Source of the DNA: Acidobacteriota bacterium | GTDB lineage: Bacteria > Acidobacteriota > Holophagae > Holophagales > Holophagaceae | Direction: 5' to 3' | NCBI GenBank assembly: GCA_021794095.1 | Contig: JAJYRN010000019.1 | Location: 1-48,978 of the forward strand | DNA length: 48,978 nt | Shown here: piece by piece, positions 33,196-40,454 of the stretch | How positions within the stretch are numbered: the first letter of the stretch is position 1 | Layout of the letters: each line of letters begins with the position of its first letter | The notes under the pieces: generated by a model | What the model was told of the DNA's origin: nothing | What the model saw: the letters and a program-made list of their open reading frames with translations, nothing else | Databases searched by the model: none | Position numbers and translations under genes: made by a program

Positions 33196-34308
33196 TCAGA
33201 GGGTGCGCTTGAAGAGCCGTGTGGCCAGGGTCAGGGTGACGAGGCCCAGGATGCCCAGGTAGAGCAGATCCGGCACGATGGCGTGGAAGCCGGCCTGCTT
33301 GAGCAGGGCGGACTTGAAGCCGTGCACCGCGTAGGTGAAGGGATCCACCGTGGCAAGCACCCTCAGCCAGGCCGGGAAGGCATGCACCGGATAGATGGCG
33401 CCGCTGGGGAAGAACAGCAGCGTGTTCAGGATGCCGAACATGGCGCGGGGGACGAGGGGATCCTCGATCCGCACCATCATCAGGAACATCATCGCGTTGA
33501 AGGCCAAGGAGGTGGCGCCGATCATCAGGATGAGCTGGAGCAGGATCATCGGCTTGAAGATGACGCCCAGCCCCGAGATGAGCGATCCCAGCACCGTGAT
33601 GACCAGGCCCGCCATGACGGCCTTGATGGCCCCGGAGGCCACCAGGCCGAACACCAGTTCCAGCTTGGTGATGGGCGTGACAAGGAAGCCTTCGTGGACG
33701 CCGCGCGCCTTGTCGTCAATGTAGAGCAGGCCGCCGCCAATCATCACGGAGACGAACATGGCCAGGGTGATGGAGCCCGGCAGCAGGTACTTCATGTAGT
33801 CCATGAAGGGATAGAGCTCGACGATGTCCAGCGAGAGGGACTGCACGACGCGGGGCAGCGTCTGGGGCTGATTCAGGGCCGCGACCACCTCCTGCATCTT
33901 GCTTTCGAGGCTGCTGCTGAGGAACTGGTCGGAGTTGTCCACCACCAGGCCCAGACGGGGATTCTGCCCGGCGTACACCTGCCGGGAGAACTGGGGGGGG
34001 ATGATCACGGCGGCATCCAGGCGTCCGGCGCGCACATCCTCCGCCGCCTGCTTGTCGCTGGCATAGGGGATGGCCTTGAACGTCTTCACGTTGGCAGCGA
34101 TGGAATCGAAGGCCTCCCGCACTCGCAGGGCCTGGGGGCCGCCGTCGTAATCCACCACGCCCATGCGGGCCCCGGTGATCTTGCCGCCGAACGCGTTGCC
34201 CAGGATGACGAGCTGCACCAGCGGGAACACCATGGCCGCGAGCATGAGGGCGGGGGAGCGGAAGAACTTGCGGAGTTCCCGCTCGATGATGGCGAGCATG
34301 CGGTTCAT
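33196..34308 (-). CDS. ABC-2 type transporter permease
   Basis: 370 aa. One N-terminal helix (SPALMLAAMVFPLVQLVILGNAFG) is followed by a periplasmic domain of about 140 residues and five C-terminal helices. The phrases GVHEGFLVTPITKLELVFGL and FFPSGAIYPVHAFPAWLRVLATVDPFTYAVHGFKSAL are typical of the YhhJ/YbhR-type efflux permeases. Its start overlaps the ATPase stop (ATGA). Together with the ATPase and HlyD-type adaptor it forms a YbhFSR/YhiI-like exporter of drugs or small hydrophobic compounds, inferred from family. Confidence 0.92.
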   Translation of the reverse strand: MNRMLAIIERELRKFFRSPALMLAAMVFPLVQLVILGNAFGGKITGARMGVVDYDGGPQALRVREAFDSIAANVKTFKAIPYASDKQAAEDVRAGRLDAAVIIPPQFSRQVYAGQNPRLGLVVDNSDQFLSSSLESKMQEVVAALNQPQTLPRVVQSLSLDIVELYPFMDYMKYLLPGSITLAMFVSVMIGGGLLYIDDKARGVHEGFLVTPITKLELVFGLVASGAIKAVMAGLVITVLGSLISGLGVIFKPMILLQLILMIGATSLAFNAMMFLMMVRIEDPLVPRAMFGILNTLLFFPSGAIYPVHAFPAWLRVLATVDPFTYAVHGFKSALLKQAGFHAIVPDLLYLGILGLVTLTLATRLFKRTL

Positions 34309-35306
34309 GGCTGCATCCCCGGCCGCGGCGGCATCACGAAGGTGGGGGCTTTCACCTGCTCGTCCCGGAGCTGGCGCCCCGTGTAGTGGACGAAGACATC
34401 ATCGAGGGTGGTGTTCTGCACGCTGAGGGAGGTGATGCCGATGTCTGCGCGCACGGCGGCCTCCACCAGCGCGGTGGTGGTGGTGGAGCCATCCGTGGTG
34501 AGCACCCGGAACATGCCGGCGCCTTCATCCTGCACGCTGGTCACGCCCGGCAACGCCTGGAGGCGGCCCGGCAGATCCTCCGGCGGCGCGTGGAACTGCA
34601 CCTCAATGACATTGTTCCCGGACACGCTGCGCTTGAGGTTGGCCGGGGTGTCCAGGGCCACCAGCTCACCGTGGTCCACGATGGCGATGCGGTCACAGAG
34701 ACGGACCGCCTCGTCCATGTAGTGGGTGGTGATGAGGATGGTCAGCCCGCGCTTGGCCTTGAGCTTGCCGAGCATCTCCCACACCGCCACCCGGGACACC
34801 GGATCCAGGCCCGTGGTGGGCTCGTCGAGGAAGAAGATGCGAGGGCTGTGCACCAGGCCGCGGGCGATCTCCAGCCGCCGGCGCATGCCGCCGGAGAGGG
34901 TGCGGGTTTCCGCATCGCGCCATTTGAGCAGGTCCACGGCCTCGAGCAGTTCCTCGATGTTGCGCTTCCGCTCGGCCCTCGGAACGCCGTAGAGCTTGGC
35001 GTAGATGGAAAGGTTCTCCTCCACCGTGAGGTTGATGTCGCTGGTGAGGGCCTGGGGAATCACCCCCATGCACCGCCGGGCCGCGTTTGGATCCGCCACC
35101 ACATCGTGGCCTTCGATCAGCGCCCGGCCCTCGGTGATGGGAATGAGCGTGGTCATCATGCGGATGAGGGTGCTCTTCCCCGCCCCGTTGGGGCCGAGGA
35201 GTCCGAAGATCTCGCCATCGGCCACCTCGAAGCTGATGCCCTTCACGGCGGTGAAGTCCCCGAACCGCTTGACGATGCGGTCCACCTGGATGGCGATGTC
35301 GCTCAC
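34305..35306 (-). CDS. ABC transporter ATP-binding protein
   Basis: 333 aa from a GTG overlapping the HlyD stop by 4 bp. Walker A is GPNGAGKST, the Q-loop region is VIPQAL, the signature is LSGGMRRRLEIARGL, Walker B is IFFLDEPTTGLDP, and the H-loop is ITTHYMDEA. A C-terminal extension of about 90 residues (NVIEVQFHAPPEDLPGRLQALPGVTSV…) is usual for DrrA/YbhF-type exporters. It powers the permease encoded next. Confidence 0.95.
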   Translation of the reverse strand: MSDIAIQVDRIVKRFGDFTAVKGISFEVADGEIFGLLGPNGAGKSTLIRMMTTLIPITEGRALIEGHDVVADPNAARRCMGVIPQALTSDINLTVEENLSIYAKLYGVPRAERKRNIEELLEAVDLLKWRDAETRTLSGGMRRRLEIARGLVHSPRIFFLDEPTTGLDPVSRVAVWEMLGKLKAKRGLTILITTHYMDEAVRLCDRIAIVDHGELVALDTPANLKRSVSGNNVIEVQFHAPPEDLPGRLQALPGVTSVQDEGAGMFRVLTTDGSTTTTALVEAAVRADIGITSLSVQNTTLDDVFVHYTGRQLRDEQVKAPTFVMPPRPGMQP

Positions 35307-36283
35307 CGGCGCACCAGCTTCGTTTGGGGAACAAGCACCTCGGCAGTCATGCCAGGCACGAAGCGCTCGCCTGAATTCGGGATGAGGAGCTTGAGGCGCA
35401 CGGTCTTGATATCGCGCTTGATGCGGCTCACATCCCGCTGGGTGGCGAAATCCCCTTCGGTGTACTTCACCAGCACCCGGCCTTCCAGACGCGCGCCGCT
35501 GGGCATGCGCACCGGCAGGATGTCACCCACCCGGATGGCATCGGCCTGGGTCTCCGGGATCCCGGCGTACACCCAGGTCTGGGAAAGGTCGGTGATTGTC
35601 GCGATGGCGCCGCCGGGGTTCACCACCTCACCTTCCCGTGCGGCCAGGCGGGTCACGGTGCCGGATACCGGCGCGAAAATCCGCGTGTAGCCGAGCCGCG
35701 CTTCGGCCTGGGCGGTCTGGGCCCGGGCGGCGGAGGCCTGGAGCGTCCGGGCGCGGGCGGCCCGGAGGCCAGCCCCGGCGGCGGCGACCTGGTCCCGGGC
35801 GGCCCGTTCGCGCGCCTGGGCGGCCTTCAGAGCCTCCACGGCAGCATCCCGGTCCTGGGCGCTGGCCACGCCGGTGCCCGCCAGGGCGACCGTGCGGTGG
35901 GTGAGGGCCGCCTGGCTGGTGCGGTTCGCGGTCGCCTCAACCAGGGAGGCTTGCGCAGCGCGCAACGTGGCCTGGGCATTCGCCACCGCCCCGGCGGTAT
36001 CCCCCTGCGTGCTGAGGGCCGTGGCCGAGGCGGCGTTCCGGGCCGAAGCCAGCTCCGTGCTGTCCAGCACCGCCACCAGATCCCCGGCCTTCACCATTTG
36101 CCCTTCCTGCACCGCCAGTTGGACGATGCGGCCGGTGATGACGGGGCTGACCACCACGGTATTCGCGTCCACCGTGCCCATGAGCACGAGATCGGACGAA
36201 TGATCGCCGGTGGCGAGGTAATAGGTCAGGGCTCCGATGGCCAGGAGACCCAGGAGGGCGAAGATGCGGGTGCGGGGTTTCAC
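35303..36283 (-). CDS. HlyD-family membrane fusion (periplasmic adaptor) protein
   Basis: 326 aa from GTG 36283. An N-terminal membrane anchor (IFALLGLLAIGALTYYLATG) precedes the lipoyl half-motif (VVSPVITGRIVQLAVQEGQMVKAGDLVAVLD). A long Ala-rich coiled-coil hairpin (about residues 75-195) and the second half-motif (GYTRIFAPVSGTVTRLAAREGEVVNPGGAIATI) follow, then the beta-barrel domain. It connects the inner-membrane ABC transporter to an outer-membrane TolC-type channel, which is not encoded nearby. It starts 11 bp after the TetR gene. Confidence 0.93.
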   Translation of the reverse strand: MKPRTRIFALLGLLAIGALTYYLATGDHSSDLVLMGTVDANTVVVSPVITGRIVQLAVQEGQMVKAGDLVAVLDSTELASARNAASATALSTQGDTAGAVANAQATLRAAQASLVEATANRTSQAALTHRTVALAGTGVASAQDRDAAVEALKAAQARERAARDQVAAAGAGLRAARARTLQASAARAQTAQAEARLGYTRIFAPVSGTVTRLAAREGEVVNPGGAIATITDLSQTWVYAGIPETQADAIRVGDILPVRMPSGARLEGRVLVKYTEGDFATQRDVSRIKRDIKTVRLKLLIPNSGERFVPGMTAEVLVPQTKLVRR

Positions 36284-36294
36284 GGGGGTCGGCC

Positions 36295-36993
36295 TCAGGG
36301 TTCAGGGTGGATTCCAGGGGATTCGTTCAGGAGGGTCCGGGCCAGCGTTCGCCCCGCCTCCCGGTCCGCGAACAGGAGCGACACGGCATGGTCGAGGATG
36401 GCGGCGCGCCGCTGGGCCAGCAACTCCGGCTCCCGGGGATCCCGGCCCGTCATCTCGGCGAACACGGGCGCGGAGATGAAGTAGAAGACGTTGGCCCCGG
36501 TCAGTGAGAGCGCGGTCTGGGCCGCTTCCAGCGGCTGGAACTCGCCCGTCCGGAGTCCCTCCTCAAGGGTCGTGCAGACCACGGCGTGGAGGGGGCCGAA
36601 GTAGGCCTGGACCATGCGGGGCAGGCTCGGGGATTCCCCGGTCCGGGCCCGCATCATCTCGTGGCCGAGCACCCGGGCATAGTCCCGGGAGGAGGCCATG
36701 CGGTCGAAATTCGCCCGCACGTAGCGGAGCATCCGGTTGCCGGCGCTGCCGGACCCGGCGAGGATGCCCAGGTAGTGTTCCTTCAACCCGGCGAGGATCG
36801 TGTCCAGGGCCGCCGCGTAGAGCGCCTGCTTGGTGCCGAAGTAGTAGTGGAGCAGGGCCTTGTTCACCCCGGCGGCCCGGGCGATGGCATCCGTCCGCGC
36901 CCCGGCTTCGCCCCGCTCGGCGAATTCGGCGATGGCAGCCTGCAGGAGGGTGCTCCGGGGGTCGTCGAGTCGGATGTGGGAGGTAGAGGCCAT
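36295..36993 (-). CDS. TetR-family repressor of the ABC efflux operon
   Basis: 232 aa. The N-terminal HTH reads STLLQAAIAEFAERGEAGARTDAIARAAGVNKALLHYYFGTKQALYAAAL. The ligand domain has the CecR-like GREMMRARTGESPSLPRMVQAYFGPLHAVV type (here LGHEMMRARTG), and the E. coli relative controls the ybhGFSR exporter. It is first in an operon with HlyD and the two ABC genes. There is no Shine-Dalgarno; a perfect palindrome begins 2 bp before the ATG, so the mRNA may be leaderless or nearly so and the repressor would block its own transcription start. Confidence 0.9.
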   Translation of the reverse strand: MASTSHIRLDDPRSTLLQAAIAEFAERGEAGARTDAIARAAGVNKALLHYYFGTKQALYAAALDTILAGLKEHYLGILAGSGSAGNRMLRYVRANFDRMASSRDYARVLGHEMMRARTGESPSLPRMVQAYFGPLHAVVCTTLEEGLRTGEFQPLEAAQTALSLTGANVFYFISAPVFAEMTGRDPREPELLAQRRAAILDHAVSLLFADREAGRTLARTLLNESPGIHPEP

Positions 36994-36994
36994 A

Positions 36995-37010
36995 TTAACC
37001 GCACGGTTAA
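36995..37010 (-). promoter_or_regulatory. Operator of the TetR regulator
   Basis: TTAACCG-CA-CGGTTAA is a perfect 16-bp dyad ending 2 bp before the TetR start codon. A further partial copy follows (CCGTTAGGTTAA to 37023). It is the most likely autoregulatory operator for the whole efflux operon. Confidence 0.82.
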
Positions 37011-37056
37011 ACCGTTAGGTTAAACCCCTGCGACGACCTGTCAACCCCAGGTGTTC

Positions 37057-38100
37057 TCAGGTGCCCTGGGCCAGTCGGGTGAGGATCTCCAGGGCGTCGG
37101 CGGGCCCCATCACCAGCAATTCGTCCCCGGCCTGGAAGCGTTCGTCGCCGGAGGGGTTGAACTGCAAGCCGCTCCCCGGGTGTACCAGCCCCACGAGGAG
37201 CGATCCCGTGGCGTGGCGCAACCGGGCTTCGCGGAGCGTCTGGCCCACCAGGGCGGAATCCGGCGCGATGGCGATGCGTTCCAGGCCGAGTTCGAGTTGC
37301 TCCTGCTGGAGCACCACGTCGAAGAAGTTCATCATCTCGGGCTTGAGCAGCAGCGCGGCCATGCGGCGCCCGCCGATCTCGTAGGGGCTCACGATGTGGT
37401 CGGCGCCCGCCGCCTTCAGCTGGCGCTCGGTGCCCAGCTTGGCGCTGCGGGCCACCACGGGCAGGTCGGGCCGCAGTTGCTTGACGGTGAGGGTGACGAG
37501 CACGTTGTCGGCGTCCGTGGTGAGGGCCGTGATGAGGCCCCGGGCACGCTGGATGCCGGCCTTCCGGAGGATCAGTTCGTCCATGGCGTTGCCGTAGAGG
37601 ATCAGCTCCCCCGCGAAGCGCGGGCTGCGGCCCTTGGTCTCGTCCTGTTCCACGATGACGAAGGGGATGCCGGCCTTCTTCAGCTCCCAGGCGGCCTGGA
37701 AGCCCATCTTGCCGAACCCGCAGACGATGATGTGGTCCTTCAGTTCGTCCAGACGCTTTTCCATGCGGCGCTCCATGAGGTAGCCCCGGAGGTCCCCCTC
37801 CAGGAGGAGGGCCGTGAGGTTGGACAGGGCGTAGGTGGCCACACCCAGGCCGGTGACCAGGTAGAAGATCGTGAACAGCTTGGTGTAGGTGGTGACCTCG
37901 CCCATTTCCCGGAAGCCCACGGTGAAGAGCGTGGTGACCGCCATGTAGAAGCTGTCGAGGATGCCGAGATGGGCCAGCAAGTGGTAGCCCACCGCCCCCG
38001 CCACCAGGACCGCGAAGAGCAGCAGCAAGGCATTGCGCAGCCGGCTCAGGGGACCGTCCTGGGTGGGCGGCACCGCGGGGAAGGGCTGGGCCTTGGCCAC
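37057..38100 (-). CDS. Two-TM potassium channel with RCK (TrkA-N/TrkA-C) domains
   Basis: 347 aa from GTG 38100, 1 base after the upstream stop. Two helices (LLLLFAVLVAGAVGYHLLAHLG and IFYLVTGLGVATYALSNLTALL) flank the pore loop FYMAVTTLFTVGFREMG. The selectivity filter reads TVGF where most K channels have TVGYG. An RCK domain with a Rossmann NAD motif follows (HIIVCGFGKMGFQAAWELKKAGIPFVIVE), then a TrkA-C domain (GLERIAIAPDSALVGQTLREARLR). It is an MthK/Kch-type K+ channel gated by ligands. It is coupled to a thioesterase gene, probably without functional meaning. Confidence 0.88.
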   Translation of the reverse strand: MAKAQPFPAVPPTQDGPLSRLRNALLLLFAVLVAGAVGYHLLAHLGILDSFYMAVTTLFTVGFREMGEVTTYTKLFTIFYLVTGLGVATYALSNLTALLLEGDLRGYLMERRMEKRLDELKDHIIVCGFGKMGFQAAWELKKAGIPFVIVEQDETKGRSPRFAGELILYGNAMDELILRKAGIQRARGLITALTTDADNVLVTLTVKQLRPDLPVVARSAKLGTERQLKAAGADHIVSPYEIGGRRMAALLLKPEMMNFFDVVLQQEQLELGLERIAIAPDSALVGQTLREARLRHATGSLLVGLVHPGSGLQFNPSGDERFQAGDELLVMGPADALEILTRLAQGT

Positions 38101-38101
38101 G

Positions 38102-38545
38102 TCAGCCCGCCAGGCCGGGCTTGATGGCGAAGGAGGCCGTGCAGAGGGACACGGGCAGGCCGCCACAGTAGAGCCGGCATTCCGTGACGCCGCCCCGCTG
38201 GGAGAGGCGCACCACCTGCGCCTCGGCCTTCACCTCGCCCTTGGCAGGCTCCAGGTAGCGGATGTGCAGATCGGAGGTGGCGAAGGGCATGGCGCCGTCG
38301 AAGGCCGTGGAGAGGGCGAGGGCGCTGGCCATGTCTGCCATGGTGGCCAGCACGCCGCCGTTCACGGTGCCGCGGGAGCCGTTCAGCACCGCCGCGGTGG
38401 GGGTCAGTCGCATGGTGGCGATGCCGGGGCTGACCGATTCGATGACAAGGCCCCAGCCAGAGATGAGCGGCCAGGGATGGAAGCGGGCGCGAAGCCGCTC
38501 CAGCAGATCTTCCGCAAGGGTGTCTGGGATCCGTGGCTTGGCCAT
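38102..38545 (-). CDS. PaaI-type hotdog-fold thioesterase
   Basis: 147 aa. SRGTVNGGVLATMADMASALAL contains the hotdog catalytic region (family phrase HGGxxxxLxDxAxxxA, where the usual His is Asn in VNGGV). ATSDLHIRYLEPAKGEVKAEAQVVRLSQRGG is the typical strand pair. These enzymes hydrolyse acyl- or aryl-CoA. The His-to-Asn change in the HGG motif is seen in some subfamilies and leaves the activity open. It is 32 bp after mrp and coupled to the K-channel gene. Confidence 0.82.
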   Translation of the reverse strand: MAKPRIPDTLAEDLLERLRARFHPWPLISGWGLVIESVSPGIATMRLTPTAAVLNGSRGTVNGGVLATMADMASALALSTAFDGAMPFATSDLHIRYLEPAKGEVKAEAQVVRLSQRGGVTECRLYCGGLPVSLCTASFAIKPGLAG

Positions 38546-38577
38546 GTCCCAGTGTAGCGGCAGTCAGGCGGGCGGGT

Positions 38578-39615
38578 TCAGAGCCCCAGGCGCGCCTGGA
38601 GCACGTCAGCCATGCCCTGGAAAACCTTCGTCTGGGGGCTGTCCGGGTGGGCGGCCACGAGGGGACTGCCGCTGTCCCCGCCTTCGCGGATCGCCAGGTC
38701 AATGGGAACTTCGCCGAGGAAGGGCAGCTCCATGCGGGCTGCCGCTGCCCGCACGCCGCCGTGGCCGAAGATCTGTGTCTCCTGGCCGCAACCCGGGCAG
38801 ATGAAGCTGCTCATGTTCTCGATGACGCCCATCACGGGGATCTTCACCACGCCGAACATGCCGATGGCCTTCCGGGCATCGAGGAAGGCCACGTCCTGCG
38901 GCGTGCTGACGACGATGGCGCCATCCACCTGGGCGTTCTGGACCAGGGTGAGCTGGACATCGCCGGTGCCCGGCGGGAGGTCAATGAACAGCACATCCAG
39001 GCCGCCCCACTCCACATCCTTCAGGAACTGCTGGAGCGCCTTGTTGAGCATGGCGCCGCGCCAGATCACCGGGCGGTCCTCCTCGATGAGCAGGCCCATG
39101 GACATGACCTTCACACCGAAGGCCTCCAGGGGCAGGATCCGGCCCTCCGGCGAGGCCAGGGGGGAATCCTTGAGGCCCAGCATCATGGGGATGGAAGGCC
39201 CGTAGAGGTCGGAATCCAGCAGGCCCACCTTGAGGCCGCGCTGGGCCAGGGCGATGGCCAGGTTCACGGTGACGGTGCTCTTGCCCACGCCGCCCTTGCC
39301 CGAACCCACCACCACGCAGCGCTTCACGCCGGGAATGAGGTTCTTGAACTCCACCTGGGCGCCCTTCTCCCAGGCGATCTCCACCTCCACCGCCTCGACG
39401 CCCGGCTGCGGGCGGATGGCGTCTGTGAGGGCCTGCTTGATGGCCTGCTCCCGGTCCTGGTAGGCATCCAGCAACTGGAGGAGAACGGTCACCCGGCCCT
39501 CCGCCACGTCCAGACCCTTCACGGCTTTCAACACCGTCAAGGTCGCGCTGGTGCCTGGCACCGTGTAGGCGTTCAGGATATCGAACAGGGCGGCGCGGCT
39601 GACCTTCGGACTCAT
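38578..39615 (-). CDS. mrp: Mrp/ApbC/NBP35-type Fe-S carrier ATPase
   Basis: 345 aa. The N-terminal DUF59/MIP18-like domain (about residues 1-80) precedes the deviant Walker A GSGKGGVGKSTVTVNLA. DSDLYGPSIPMMLG, DVLFIDLPPGTGDVQLTL, and the CxxC pair in SSFICPGCGQETQIFGHGG (the Fe-S bridging cysteines) identify it. It carries [4Fe-4S] clusters to target enzymes as a dimer. It stands divergent to a dienelactone-hydrolase-like gene. Confidence 0.95.
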   Translation of the reverse strand: MSPKVSRAALFDILNAYTVPGTSATLTVLKAVKGLDVAEGRVTVLLQLLDAYQDREQAIKQALTDAIRPQPGVEAVEVEIAWEKGAQVEFKNLIPGVKRCVVVGSGKGGVGKSTVTVNLAIALAQRGLKVGLLDSDLYGPSIPMMLGLKDSPLASPEGRILPLEAFGVKVMSMGLLIEEDRPVIWRGAMLNKALQQFLKDVEWGGLDVLFIDLPPGTGDVQLTLVQNAQVDGAIVVSTPQDVAFLDARKAIGMFGVVKIPVMGVIENMSSFICPGCGQETQIFGHGGVRAAAARMELPFLGEVPIDLAIREGGDSGSPLVAAHPDSPQTKVFQGMADVLQARLGL

Positions 39616-39716
39616 GCGGCTCTCCAGCCCCCCAGTGTGCCACGGTCTGGACCCGGGATCGCCCCTTCCCCGGGCCGGGGGGAGGCGGTAGGCTCCAATC
39701 CCTCCGGGAGGTGCCC

Positions 39717-40454
39717 ATGACGCCCGACGCCCATCCCAGCCAACCTGGACAGCCCTTGTCCTATTCCGACGGCACCACGTCCCTGGAAGGGCACCTGGTC
39801 CGCCCCGCAGGGAGCCTAGGCTCCGCGCCAGGTGTGCTGGTGGTGCACCAGTGGATGGGCATCACGGACCACGAGCGGCAGGTCTGCCAGGATCTGGCGG
39901 ACCTGGGGTACGTGGCGCTGGCCGCGGACATCTTCGGCGCGGGCGTCCACCCGGGCACGCTCCAGGAAGCGGCGCAGCTGGCGGGCTCCTACAAAGGCGA
40001 CCGGGCGCTCTATCGGCGGCGGATCGCGGCGGGGCTGGAGGCGTTGAAAGCCCAGTCCGGCGTGGATCCGGCGCGCCTGGCGGTGATCGGCTACTGCTTT
40101 GGCGGCACGGGCGCCCTCGAAGCGGCGCGGGCTGGCCTGCCGGTGCAGGGCGTGGTGTCCTTCCACGGGGGCCTGGATGCGCCGGTGGAGGCCCTGCCCG
40201 CCCCCATCCGCGCCCGGATCCTGGTCTGCCACGGGGCGGATGATCCCTTCGTGCCGCCCGCGGATGTGGCGGCCTTCCAGGAGGAGATGCGCCGGGCCGG
40301 AGGCGACTATGTGTTCGTGGCCTACGCGGGAGCCGTCCACGCCTTCACCCAGAAGGCCGCCGGATCGGATTCCAGCCGGGGAGCCGCCTACCAGGAGACG
40401 GCCGCCCGGCGGAGCTGGCAGCACATGCGGGATCTGTTCGCGGAACTGTTCTAA
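39717..40454 (+). CDS. Dienelactone hydrolase family protein
   Basis: 245 aa from ATG 39717, with GGGAGG 5 nt upstream; a GTG at 39711 overlaps that site. PGVLVVHQWMGITDHERQVCQDLADLGYVALAADIFG is family-typical. The nucleophile elbow is VIGYCFGGTGALE, with Cys as in true dienelactone hydrolases, and the triad continues with ILVCHGADDPFVPP (Asp) and YAGAVHAFTQ (His). No chlorocatechol or catechol pathway is nearby, so the physiological ester is unknown. It has no signal peptide and is probably cytoplasmic. Confidence 0.9.
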   Translation: MTPDAHPSQPGQPLSYSDGTTSLEGHLVRPAGSLGSAPGVLVVHQWMGITDHERQVCQDLADLGYVALAADIFGAGVHPGTLQEAAQLAGSYKGDRALYRRRIAAGLEALKAQSGVDPARLAVIGYCFGGTGALEAARAGLPVQGVVSFHGGLDAPVEALPAPIRARILVCHGADDPFVPPADVAAFQEEMRRAGGDYVFVAYAGAVHAFTQKAAGSDSSRGAAYQETAARRSWQHMRDLFAELF

